From DASZTV01 sp036268405 (lineage in GTDB: Bacteria; Actinomycetota; Actinomycetes; JAFAQI01): a stretch of DNA of 64,000 nt. The position numbers and the translations under genes are program-made. The notes under the pieces were generated by a model. It was given only the letters and a program-made list of their open reading frames with translations, was not told the DNA's origin and ran no database searches. The first letter of the stretch is position 1. Every line of letters begins with the position of its first letter. Below, piece by piece: positions 25,361-33,595 of this stretch. Location of the stretch: NCBI GenBank assembly GCA_036268405.1, contig DATAUF010000121.1, positions 1 through 64,000 on the forward strand, written 5' to 3'.

Positions 25361-25999
25361 ATGGAGCGGCGGTCCCAGGCAGAGCGCACCGAGCAGATGC
25401 GCGCCCGCTTGTTGTCCGCCACGATCGAGTGCCTCGCGGAGACCGGCTACGGCCGGATGTCGACCAACGACATCGTCCGCCGAGCTCGCGTTTCTCGGGG
25501 CGCTCTGGCCCACCACTTCCCGACGAAGGCCGCGCTCGTCACCGCGGCCGCGGAGCGGCTCGTCGACCAGCGCGGCGCGGAGTTTCGCGAGCGGCTCAGT
25601 GCGGTCGAGCCGGAGCGCCGTACGCCGGACGAGGCGCTCGCCGTGCTCTGGTCCTTCTACGACGACCCGACCGGCCTCGCGCTGATCGAGCTGACCGTGG
25701 CCGCGCGGGCCTACCCCGAGCTCAAGGTCGTGCTCGGCCGGATGGCCGAGCAGATCGGCGCGATCACCGCCGAGATGGTCCTCGAGTATTTCCCCGATCT
25801 CGCGCAGCTGCCCTTCATCGAGGAGGCACTGCGTTCGCTGCACGCGTTGTACGCCGGGCTCGCGCTGTCCGCGATGGCCGGCGCGGAGGCTGAGGTGCAG
25901 GCCCAACGGGTCCGCGAGTTCCTCGGCGTCCTCGCACTGAACATGCAGGTGTCCACCACCAAGCCGCAGTCCTCCAAGACCCTTCGGAGCAAGCAATGA
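25361..25999 (+). CDS. TetR-family transcriptional regulator
   Basis: A 212-residue TetR protein. Helix-turn-helix residues lie at about 28-60 (MSTNDIVRRARVSRGALAHH), followed by an effector domain with a Glu/Ala-rich helix pair. ATG at 25361 is preferred because of the leaderless-type promoter; an in-frame upstream start at 25334 lies inside that promoter. The stop overlaps the PF10118 gene (ATGA). It probably represses its own operon, including the monooxygenase. Confidence 0.9.
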   Translation: MERRSQAERTEQMRARLLSATIECLAETGYGRMSTNDIVRRARVSRGALAHHFPTKAALVTAAAERLVDQRGAEFRERLSAVEPERRTPDEALAVLWSFYDDPTGLALIELTVAARAYPELKVVLGRMAEQIGAITAEMVLEYFPDLAQLPFIEEALRSLHALYAGLALSAMAGAEAEVQAQRVREFLGVLALNMQVSTTKPQSSKTLRSKQ

Positions 26000-26862
26000 C
26001 CGTCATGTCGGTTCCGGCCTCGAGCCCGAAGCGCGTCGTGCGTACCCGCCGCGTCAACTTCGACTACACCCCTGCAACGGTCGAGCGGCACTATGCCCAG
26101 GGCGACCTGATCATGAGCCACATCGTGGCGATCCTTTCGGCGATGTTCCCCGAGGGCGAGGACTTCTTCGTCCGCTCGGTGCGCCACTACGCCGACCGCA
26201 TCACCGACCCCGACCTGAAGGAAGCAGTCGCCGGCTTCACCGGCCAGGAGACGATGCACGGCCGTGAGCACCGCGCGCTCAACGCCCGGCTGCAGGAGCT
26301 CGGCTACCCGACCCGTCGCGTCGACAAGCTGGTGAAGTTCGACCTTGCTCGCGTCGAGAAGCGCGCACCGCACATGGTGCAGCTCGCGATCACCTCTGCG
26401 CTCGAGCACTACACCGCGACCCTCGCGGAGCGGCTGCTCTCGAGCGAGCGGGCCCGCGACATGCTCGGTGAGGGCGAGGTCCGCAAGGTCCTGCTCTGGC
26501 ATGCGCTGGAGGAGTCCGAGCACAAGGCCGTCGCGTTCGACGTCTACCGCGCGATGGGCGGCACCGAGAAGATGCGAATCCGCGTCATGCGCGTGATGAC
26601 GTGGTCATTCATCTTCGGTACGACGGTCCACACGCTGCTGTCCATGCTCGCCGACCGCTCGACGTACAACCCGGTCCGACTCGGCGCAAGCATCAAGCGG
26701 CTGACCCACTCGCCGTTCCTCGGCAAGAAGATGGTCGCCGCGATCAAGGACTACAACCGCGAGGGTTTCCACCCCAACGACCACGACAACTCCGAGCTGC
26801 TGGCGCACTGGACAAAGGAGCTGTTCGGTGAGCAGGGTCAGCTCGTGGGGAACCTCAAGTGA
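25996..26862 (+). CDS. Second PF10118-type predicted metal-dependent hydrolase
   Basis: A 288-residue paralogue of the protein encoded at 14779. It has the same diiron-like layout: FTGQETMHGREH near residue 89, a central LEHYTATLAE, ALEESEHKAVAFDVYRA, and the C-terminal REGFHPNDHDN. Clustering with a Baeyer-Villiger-type monooxygenase and a TetR regulator suggests oxidation of lipids or cyclic hydrocarbons. The biochemical reaction is unproven. ATGA and GTGA overlaps couple it to both neighbours. Confidence 0.85.
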   Translation: MTVMSVPASSPKRVVRTRRVNFDYTPATVERHYAQGDLIMSHIVAILSAMFPEGEDFFVRSVRHYADRITDPDLKEAVAGFTGQETMHGREHRALNARLQELGYPTRRVDKLVKFDLARVEKRAPHMVQLAITSALEHYTATLAERLLSSERARDMLGEGEVRKVLLWHALEESEHKAVAFDVYRAMGGTEKMRIRVMRVMTWSFIFGTTVHTLLSMLADRSTYNPVRLGASIKRLTHSPFLGKKMVAAIKDYNREGFHPNDHDNSELLAHWTKELFGEQGQLVGNLK

Positions 26863-28343
26863 CGCGGCCCGACCACGATGTCGTCATCGTCGGCGCCGGC
26901 TTCGGCGGCATGGGCGCCGCGATCGAGCTCAAGAAACAGGGCTACGACGACATCGTGATCCTCGAGCGCGAGGACGATCTCGGCGGCACCTGGCACGTCA
27001 ACCGCTACCCGGGCCTCGCCGTCGACATCCCTTCGGTGACCTACTCCTACTCCTTCGAGCCCAACCCGTTCTGGTCGCGGCTGTTCGCGCCCGGTGCGGA
27101 GCTCAAGCGCTATGCCGTCCACGTCGCGGACAAGTACGACCTGCACCGGCACATGCGGTTCGGTGCATCCGTCGATGGCGCGCGCTGGGACGAAGAGGAC
27201 TCGATGTGGGTGATCAACCTCGCGGGTGGCGAGACGATCACCGCGCGCTTCGTGGTCACGGCGACCGGATTCCTGTCCCAGCCGTTCCGTCCTGAGATTC
27301 CGGGGATCGACTCCTTCGCGGGCACGGTCGTGCACACCGCGGCTTGGGACGACACGGCAGAGCTGGCGGGCAAGCGCATTGCCGTGATCGGCACCGGTGC
27401 CACCGCCGTGCAGCTCATCCCGGAGCTGGCGAAGATTGCTGGCGACCTCACGGTCTTCCAGCGCACGGCGATCTGGGTGACAGCCAAGACCGACATGCCG
27501 ATCCCTGCGTCGGTGCAGCGCATGTTCTCGCGCCTTCCCGTGACGCAGCGAGCGGCGCGTGCGGTCAGCAACTCGTTGCTCGAGCTGCTGATGGTTGCCG
27601 GCGTCCTGAAGTACCGGCGGCTCAAGCGGCTCAACCACCGCGCGCGGAGTCTCGCGATCCGCAACCTCTACAAGCACATCAAGGATCCCGAGCTGCGCGA
27701 GAAGCTCACGCCGGACTACGACTTCGGCTGCAAGCGGCCGACCTTCTCCAACGACTTCTACCCGGCGTTCAACAAGCCCAACGTGCATCTCGAGACGACC
27801 TCGATCGAAAGGTTCGAGCCGGACGGCGTCGTCACCGTCGACGGTCGCAAGACCGAGATCGACGTGCTCGTCCTCGCCACCGGCTACAACATCTGGGACG
27901 TCAACTTCCCCGCATTCGAGCTGATCGGTCGTGAGGGTCGCAACCTCGGCAAGTGGTGGCGCGACAACCGGTTCTGCGCCTACGAGGGCGTCTCGGTTCC
28001 GTCGTTCCCCAATCTCCTGGTCCTCGCGAGTCCGTACTCCTACAGCGGGCTGTCCTACTTCACGACCATCGAGTACCAGATGACCCACATCAAGCGGCTG
28101 TTCGGTGAGCTGAAGCGGCGCAACGCCGCCACGTTCGAGGTGAGCGAGGCCGCGAATGATCGGTTCCTTGAGCGGATGACGGGCCTGCTCGGCGACTCGG
28201 TCTTCTACAACGGCAGCTGCTCGACCGCGCGCAGCTACTACTTCAATCACGAGGGCGTAGCGGCGATCCTGCGGCCGACCTCGACGATCAACACCCGCCG
28301 CGAGGCAAAGACATTCCCGCTAGCGGACTACCAGTTCGCCTGA
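26859..28343 (+). CDS. Flavin-containing Baeyer-Villiger-type monooxygenase
   Basis: A 494-residue class B flavoprotein monooxygenase. FAD-binding GAGFGG is at residues 12-17. The Baeyer-Villiger fingerprint FAGTVVHTAAWDD is near 148-160, and the NADPH-binding GTGATAVQ follows. The length and the YPGLAVDIPSVTYSYSF segment resemble EthA/MymA-like actinobacterial enzymes. It inserts oxygen next to a carbonyl using NADPH and O2. GTG overlaps the PF10118 stop, so the regulator, PF10118 protein and monooxygenase form one operon. Substrate unknown. Confidence 0.92.
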   Translation: MTRPDHDVVIVGAGFGGMGAAIELKKQGYDDIVILEREDDLGGTWHVNRYPGLAVDIPSVTYSYSFEPNPFWSRLFAPGAELKRYAVHVADKYDLHRHMRFGASVDGARWDEEDSMWVINLAGGETITARFVVTATGFLSQPFRPEIPGIDSFAGTVVHTAAWDDTAELAGKRIAVIGTGATAVQLIPELAKIAGDLTVFQRTAIWVTAKTDMPIPASVQRMFSRLPVTQRAARAVSNSLLELLMVAGVLKYRRLKRLNHRARSLAIRNLYKHIKDPELREKLTPDYDFGCKRPTFSNDFYPAFNKPNVHLETTSIERFEPDGVVTVDGRKTEIDVLVLATGYNIWDVNFPAFELIGREGRNLGKWWRDNRFCAYEGVSVPSFPNLLVLASPYSYSGLSYFTTIEYQMTHIKRLFGELKRRNAATFEVSEAANDRFLERMTGLLGDSVFYNGSCSTARSYYFNHEGVAAILRPTSTINTRREAKTFPLADYQFA

Positions 28344-28376
28344 CGCGCCGCTGGCGCCGTCACCGACCAGAAACCG

Positions 28377-28450
28377 GCGCTCTAGTTCGGTTTGTGCAGA
28401 CCTATCAGTAGCGCGCTACTGCCACGTCTGCACGAACCGAGAAGTGGCGC
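28377..28450. terminator. Long imperfect palindrome between convergent genes
   Basis: Arms of 15 bp (28387-28401 and 28426-28440, one G/T-type mismatch) enclose a second, perfect 14-bp palindrome AGTAGCGCGCTACT (28407-28420). GCGC at 28377-28380 and 28447-28450 extends the symmetry across an internal loop. There is no T-run. Its place between convergent stops fits a bidirectional terminator, though the nested structure is unusually elaborate and could be a dispersed palindromic repeat. Confidence 0.6.
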
Positions 28451-29073
28451 TATCGGGCTCGCCGTAAAGCCCCAATGCCGGGGCCGGACAGGTCGTCGAG
28501 CGCGTTCGGCCGCCCGGCCATCATCATGACGAGCGCCTCTGCGGGTCCCGACACCTCGGGGCCGTCGCCGAGCGACCACTTGATGTCGGTAGCAGTGAGC
28601 CTTACGTCACTGATTCGTCTCCTCGCACGAAAGATGAAACTCGTCGCGGTGAAGTCGGCCACGATCGCGAGGTCGGATTCGGGTAAGGCACGCTCGATGC
28701 CCAAGGGCCGACAGATGTCCTGGCCATGAATCAACACGTGCGCCAGCGCCCGGATCTGCTCACTCGCCCTTGCTTTACGTGGCCGCTCCGCAGCGGTGCG
28801 GAATGCCGCCAGCACAGCCGTCGGGTCCTGCTCGCCACGTGTTCGCCCGTCGATTGCCACCCAGCGGTTGTAGTCGAAACCATGCCGCAGCAGACCACCG
28901 ATAATCGCGCTAGCCCCGAAGGCACCCTCGGCTCCGGCGGTCGTATGCGCGAGCACGTCTCTGACACGCCATTCTTCACACAATGAGGCCGTGTCCCACT
29001 GCGCCTCGCTGAGCCCGTCGAGGTGATTGGCCAGACTCAACATCGCCTCACGCACCGGGTCCGTCGACCGCAT
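28450..29073 (-). CDS. Mycothiol-dependent maleylpyruvate isomerase family protein
   Basis: A 207-residue DinB-like four-helix protein of the TIGR03083 type. It has LANHLDGLSEAQWDTASLCE, the WRVRDVLAHTTAG segment with a metal-binding His, and a later VLIHGQDICRPLG contributing the second His. Such proteins are mycothiol-linked transferases or isomerases in actinobacteria; the specific reaction is unknown. GAGGA lies 7 nt upstream of the ATG. It is a single gene at the end of a large palindrome. Confidence 0.87.
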   Translation of the reverse strand: MRSTDPVREAMLSLANHLDGLSEAQWDTASLCEEWRVRDVLAHTTAGAEGAFGASAIIGGLLRHGFDYNRWVAIDGRTRGEQDPTAVLAAFRTAAERPRKARASEQIRALAHVLIHGQDICRPLGIERALPESDLAIVADFTATSFIFRARRRISDVRLTATDIKWSLGDGPEVSGPAEALVMMMAGRPNALDDLSGPGIGALRRAR

Positions 29074-29101
29074 CTCGAGTCCTCGTTCTCCCTAGACGCG
29101 G

Positions 29102-29854
29102 TTAGCCCTTGAGCAGGCCGCCGATGATTCCGCCGACCGCGCCACCTGTGCCGCCTGCGGCGGCCTCCTGCTCGGGCAGGTACGGCGCGAGGTCCGCAGC
29201 GAGGCCGGCGAGCGTCAGCGACTGAAGCCAGATCTTGCCGGGGCCGGTCAGCTGGGCGAGGAAGAACTCGCCACCGAAGATCTTGTTCTTGATGCCCTTG
29301 ATCGTCGTGATCTTCAGCTGGATGCCGCCGGTGTACATGCCGAGGTGCCCGGGGTGCACGAAGAGCACCTGTCCGGGCTGCAGGTCGTAGGTGATGACCT
29401 CGCCCTGCAGCTGGACCCAGGCCTCAGCCTGTCCCGACAGCTTCTGCAGCAGGAAACCTTCGCCGCCGAACACGCCCATGCCGAGGGTCTGCTGGAAGCC
29501 GGTCGACAGCTCGATGCCCGGCGTCGCGGCGAGGAAGCCGTGGGAGTGGACCAGGTACTCACTCGCCGGGCTGATGCTGACCGGCAGGATCGTGCCGGGC
29601 ACGTTCGACGAGAAGGCGACGACGCCACCTGCCGGGCCGGCCTGGAAGTTGCTCGCGAAGATTGTGGCGCCGCCCGCGGCGCGCTTCACGGCTCCCCAGA
29701 CGCCCTTGCCGCCTCCGGTGAAGGCGCTGGACGTCGTCATCGTCACGTCGCCGGACATCCACGACATCCGGCCGGACTCGCCGACTATCGACTCGTTGGG
29801 ACCGAGCACCTGCTCGAGGACCGCCAGGGTGGTCCCACGGATGTTCGTTTGCAC
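29102..29854 (-). CDS. AIM24-family protein
   Basis: A 250-residue protein of the AIM24/TIGR00266 beta-roll family. Repeated strands include GGATIFASNFQAGPAGGVVA, GFQQTLGMGVFGGEGFLLQK and KNKIFGGEFFLAQLTGPGK, and the tail is Gly-rich (GGAVGGIIGGLLKG). Bacterial members have no settled function; the yeast namesake is mitochondrial. GTG at 29854 has GGGGGG 5 nt upstream. It follows the ABC importer gene by 78 bp that contain a short hairpin. Confidence 0.88.
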   Translation of the reverse strand: MQTNIRGTTLAVLEQVLGPNESIVGESGRMSWMSGDVTMTTSSAFTGGGKGVWGAVKRAAGGATIFASNFQAGPAGGVVAFSSNVPGTILPVSISPASEYLVHSHGFLAATPGIELSTGFQQTLGMGVFGGEGFLLQKLSGQAEAWVQLQGEVITYDLQPGQVLFVHPGHLGMYTGGIQLKITTIKGIKNKIFGGEFFLAQLTGPGKIWLQSLTLAGLAADLAPYLPEQEAAAGGTGGAVGGIIGGLLKG

Positions 29855-29878
29855 GGCAACCCCCCGATACGTCTTGCG

Positions 29879-29894
29879 CCCTCACCCCTGAGGG
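29879..29894. terminator. Small GC hairpin after the importer gene
   Basis: CCCTCA-CCCC-TGAGGG forms a perfect 6-bp stem with a 4-nt loop between the fused importer gene and the AIM24 gene on the same strand. It may be a weak intrinsic terminator without a T-run. Confidence 0.35.
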
Positions 29895-29932
29895 TGTGAT
29901 GACACTACGGCCTCGGCGGCGGGGAGTCACTC

Positions 29933-32900
29933 TCAGCCGGCGACGCCGAGGTAGGACTCGACCACTCGCTCGTTCTCGAGTACCGATGTCGGAGCGCCCT
30001 CGGCGATCACCTGTCCGAGCTCGAGTGCGACGAGCCGGTCGCACAGCGAGGTCAGCAGCGGCATGTCGTGGTCGATGACGAGCATGGTCGCGCCGGTCTC
30101 GTCGCGGACTCGCCGCAGCAGCGGGCCGAGCGCCTCGGTCTCCTTCTGCGCGACCCCCGCGGTCGGTTCGTCGAGGAGTACGACGGCGGGGCGTTGGGCG
30201 AGAACGCACGCAAGCTCGACGATCCGCCGGGTGCCGGTCGACAGCTCGCCGATCAACGTCTCGGCGTACCTCGTCAGGCCGAGCTGGCCGAGGAGCTCGG
30301 AAACCCGCGCCGACACGGCCGCCTCGGACAGCGTCGATGCGGGCAGTCGTAACGCCGCGGCGATGAGATCGCGGGAGTCCAGGTGACGCTCCAGCGCGAC
30401 CGCCACCGTCTCGGCGACGGTCAGCGCGGGATAGAGCCGCGCTTCCTGGAACGAGCGACCGAGCCCGATCACCGCGCGGTCGGTGGCGTCGAACCCGGTC
30501 ACGTCGGAGCCACCGAGCACGACTCGGCCCGCGTCGGCGGGCAGGAAGCCACAGATCACATCGAACAACGTGGTCTTGCCTGCGCCGTTGTGTCCGATCA
30601 ATCCGACGATCTCGCCCTTGTGCACGGTCATCCGGATGTCGTTGAGCACTCTGACGCCGCCGAAGGACTTTCCGACGTCGAAGCACTCGAGCACCGCAGG
30701 GCGCGCGACGATCTCGGCGAGCTCCTTCGCGGTTGCCTTCGCCGTCTTCTTCCGCGGCTTGCGGCCATTGGCAGAAGTGACGATCTCCGGGCTTGCGCCG
30801 CCGATGAACACCGAGCGCAGCACGTCGGAGCGTTCCAGCAGCGCCGCGGTCTGGCCGGAGAAGCGGACGGTTCCCCGCTCGAGGAAGACGGCGCGCTGCG
30901 CGACCTCGAGCGCCACTGTCACCGACTGCTCGACGAGGACGATGGTGACGCCGTCGGCGGCCAGCTCGCGTACGACGTCGAGCAACCTCGAGACGACGGA
31001 TGGTGCCAGCCCTAGAGAGAGCTCGTCGATGAGCATCATCCGTGGCTTCGACTGCAGCGCCATGGCGATGGACAGCATCTGCTGCTGTCCGCCCGACATC
31101 GTGCCGGCGAGCTGCCGCTCGCGGTCGGCCAGCTGCCCGAACAGCTCGAAGGCACGTGCTCGCCCGGCGGTGATCCTCTCGCCGTCCCGGCGGATCAGCC
31201 AGGCAGCAACCCGTAGGTTCTCGGCAACCGTCAACGACGGGAAGATTGCCTTGGCGGGTACGAGGGACAGCCCTCTGGCGGCGCGCTGTTCGGTGCTCAG
31301 GCCAGTGATGTCCTCGCCGTCGAACCACACCCGTCCCGGACTGGCGGACACCAGGCCTGCGACCGCCTTGAGCATCGTCGACTTGCCGGCGCCGTTCGTG
31401 CCGAGCAGCGCGACGATCTCGCGATTCTCCACATCGAGGTCCACACCGAAGAGGACCTGCATCGTGCCGTAGCTGACCTCGACGCCATCGCACCGCAGGA
31501 ACGCCTTTGCGTCGCCGACCGCCGGCGCGCTGGAAGCGGCTGGGCCGGCGGTCGCGGCGATTGCTCCGTCTGCCGTCGCGGTGAGGTCGATGCCGCGTCG
31601 CCGCGCGACGATCGCGAGCAGCCGGTCCCGGACGGCGAACACAACGGATGCGAGGCCGTTGGGGAGGACCAGCAGGATGACCAGCAGGCCGGTGCCGGTG
31701 ATCAGCAGCTGGTACTGCGGGTAGAGGTGCACTGCCGTTTCGACTAGCCCGACGCCGAGTAGTGCACCGGTGATCGAGTCGACGCCGCCGATGATGAGCA
31801 TCGAGAAGACGAGGAAGCTCTCGAAGGGCTCGTACGTGCCGAAGCCGATGCCCTCCTGGATCGTCGCGTGCAGGCCACCGGCGATGCCGGCGATCGCGCC
31901 GGACACGATGAAGCTGACCAGCGTTATCCGGGTCGTCGGCACAGCCATAGCCGCCGCGGCGCGGGGGTTGTCGCGGGTCGCCAGGATGACGCGGCCGGCG
32001 CGGGCACGGCGCATCCCCAACACGATGGAGATCGCGGCGAGCAGCACGCCGAGGCACAGGAAGTAGAGGTCCCGTTCGGATGTGAGGTCGAAGCGTTTCC
32101 AGAGAACGGGGCGGGTGATGGTGCCCGGGATCAGCGAGTTGAAGTTTGTCGGGTTGAAGAAATAGCCGTTGGCAGCGACCGCCAGCGCCATCGTGGTCAC
32201 GGCGAGAAACAGGCCGGGGATCCGCAGTGCGGGCAGGCCGATGAGCAGGGCGAGCAATGCCCCGCTCGCGGCGGCCGCGACGAGGCAGACAAAGAGGTCC
32301 AGGTTCCAGTGGTTCATCAGGTCGCCGACCATCACACCGCCCAGCCCGACGAAGGCGTACTGGCCGAGGCTGACCTGGCCCGCCCATCCGACGAGGACGA
32401 CGAGCGACACCGCCACGATCGCGTAGATCGCGGCGATGCTGAACAGCCGGACCGTGCTGGGGCTGCACGCGAGCGGCACCAGGACGGCTACCGCGAGCAG
32501 CGCGGCGCGGCCGCCGATCCGGACCGCTACGACCTCCGGTAGCCGGCGCAGCTGGGCCGGGATCTGGCGGGTGGTTCCGGACGCCGACAGCGAGGTTTCC
32601 TCAGCGCCGTCCCGCCGGCCGATCGGCCCCCGCTTCAGCGTCAAGGCCAGCAGGATCACGATGAGGAACGCGACGTCCGTCAGGGACTGCTGGGTGAAGT
32701 TCCACTGCACCAGGGAGTTGAGGACACCGAGCCCGACGCCTGCGAAGACGGCGATCGGCAACGACTCCATGCCGGCGAGGATTGCCGCAGCGAGGGCGGG
32801 TAGAAGTAGCTCCGGCCCGGCTGCCGCATCGATCGTCAGACCTTGCGACGGGGCCGGGAGGATCACCGCGATCGTCGCGAGCAGCCCGGCGACCGTCCAC

Positions 32901-33589
32901 ACGATTGTCGCCAGTCGGCGTACTGGCACGCCGAGCAGAAGCGCTCGGTCGCGGTTGTCGGCGATCGCACGTACGGCGACACCGGCGTCCGTGCGTAGCA
33001 GGTACCACGCGAGCGCGACGATCGAGATCGGCACCGCGATCACGACAATCAAGTCGTTGCCGGTGAACAGCACGGGCCCGATGTTCACGCCGTGGTGGGA
33101 CAGGCGGGTGCTGAAGCCTCCGACGATCGGCGGTCCGCCGAGCCAGCGGGGGAGCAGTAGCTGGATGCCGCCGAGAATCTGGGCCAGCCCGATCGTGGCC
33201 ACGGTCGCGATCAGCCGGCTCGACTTCGTGAAGCGACGCATCACGAGCAGCTCGGTGAGCGCTCCGATCAGGCCGCCCGCGACCAGCCCGGCGGCGACTG
33301 CCGCGGGCCAGCTCCAGTGCTGTCCGAGGTAGAGCATCACCCCGACCGTGCCGCCGACACCGCCCATCGACCCGTACGCGAAGTTCACGATCCGGTCGGA
33401 GCGGTAGGTCAGGACCAGGCCCAGCGCGAGGAGGCCGGTGACCGAGCCGAACAGTGCGCCCTGGAGCACCACTCCGGTTGGCGTCGAGTTCGGTGAGATC
33501 ACGTGGCACAGGACGACGGCGACGACCACGGCTGCGCCCGTGCTGAGCGCCCGGTGCCGGTTGATGACTGTCGGGACGGCTGTTGCCAC
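29933..33589 (-). CDS. LivH-LivM-LivF-LivG fused branched-chain-amino-acid-type ABC importer
   Basis: A single 1218-residue chain carrying all four core parts of a HAAT-family ABC importer. Residues 20-320 are a LivH-like permease (LTYRSDRIVNFAYGSMG). Residues 360-660 are a LivM-like permease (GQVSLGQYAFVGLGG). Residues 697-925 are a LivF-type ATPase: Walker A 730-738, SGGQQ signature 832-836 and Walker B 851-856. Residues 966-1216 are a LivG-type ATPase: Walker A 999-1007, degenerate LSTGT signature 1116-1120 and Walker B 1136-1141. Ala/Lys-rich linkers separate the units. The binding-protein gene ends 6 bp upstream. Branched-chain amino acids, amides or other small solutes are possible substrates. 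Confidence 0.93.
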   Translation of the reverse strand: MATAVPTVINRHRALSTGAAVVVAVVLCHVISPNSTPTGVVLQGALFGSVTGLLALGLVLTYRSDRIVNFAYGSMGGVGGTVGVMLYLGQHWSWPAAVAAGLVAGGLIGALTELLVMRRFTKSSRLIATVATIGLAQILGGIQLLLPRWLGGPPIVGGFSTRLSHHGVNIGPVLFTGNDLIVVIAVPISIVALAWYLLRTDAGVAVRAIADNRDRALLLGVPVRRLATIVWTVAGLLATIAVILPAPSQGLTIDAAAGPELLLPALAAAILAGMESLPIAVFAGVGLGVLNSLVQWNFTQQSLTDVAFLIVILLALTLKRGPIGRRDGAEETSLSASGTTRQIPAQLRRLPEVVAVRIGGRAALLAVAVLVPLACSPSTVRLFSIAAIYAIVAVSLVVLVGWAGQVSLGQYAFVGLGGVMVGDLMNHWNLDLFVCLVAAAASGALLALLIGLPALRIPGLFLAVTTMALAVAANGYFFNPTNFNSLIPGTITRPVLWKRFDLTSERDLYFLCLGVLLAAISIVLGMRRARAGRVILATRDNPRAAAAMAVPTTRITLVSFIVSGAIAGIAGGLHATIQEGIGFGTYEPFESFLVFSMLIIGGVDSITGALLGVGLVETAVHLYPQYQLLITGTGLLVILLVLPNGLASVVFAVRDRLLAIVARRRGIDLTATADGAIAATAGPAASSAPAVGDAKAFLRCDGVEVSYGTMQVLFGVDLDVENREIVALLGTNGAGKSTMLKAVAGLVSASPGRVWFDGEDITGLSTEQRAARGLSLVPAKAIFPSLTVAENLRVAAWLIRRDGERITAGRARAFELFGQLADRERQLAGTMSGGQQQMLSIAMALQSKPRMMLIDELSLGLAPSVVSRLLDVVRELAADGVTIVLVEQSVTVALEVAQRAVFLERGTVRFSGQTAALLERSDVLRSVFIGGASPEIVTSANGRKPRKKTAKATAKELAEIVARPAVLECFDVGKSFGGVRVLNDIRMTVHKGEIVGLIGHNGAGKTTLFDVICGFLPADAGRVVLGGSDVTGFDATDRAVIGLGRSFQEARLYPALTVAETVAVALERHLDSRDLIAAALRLPASTLSEAAVSARVSELLGQLGLTRYAETLIGELSTGTRRIVELACVLAQRPAVVLLDEPTAGVAQKETEALGPLLRRVRDETGATMLVIDHDMPLLTSLCDRLVALELGQVIAEGAPTSVLENERVVESYLGVAG

Positions 33590-33595
33590 CCGCGC

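Noticed and set aside
29559..32468. 969-codon minus-strand frame overlapping the importer
   Set aside because: It is a shifted frame within the fused importer gene; its sequence is Arg-rich with no ABC motifs.
32436..33332. 298-codon plus-strand frame
   Set aside because: Antisense shadow of the LivH part of the importer.
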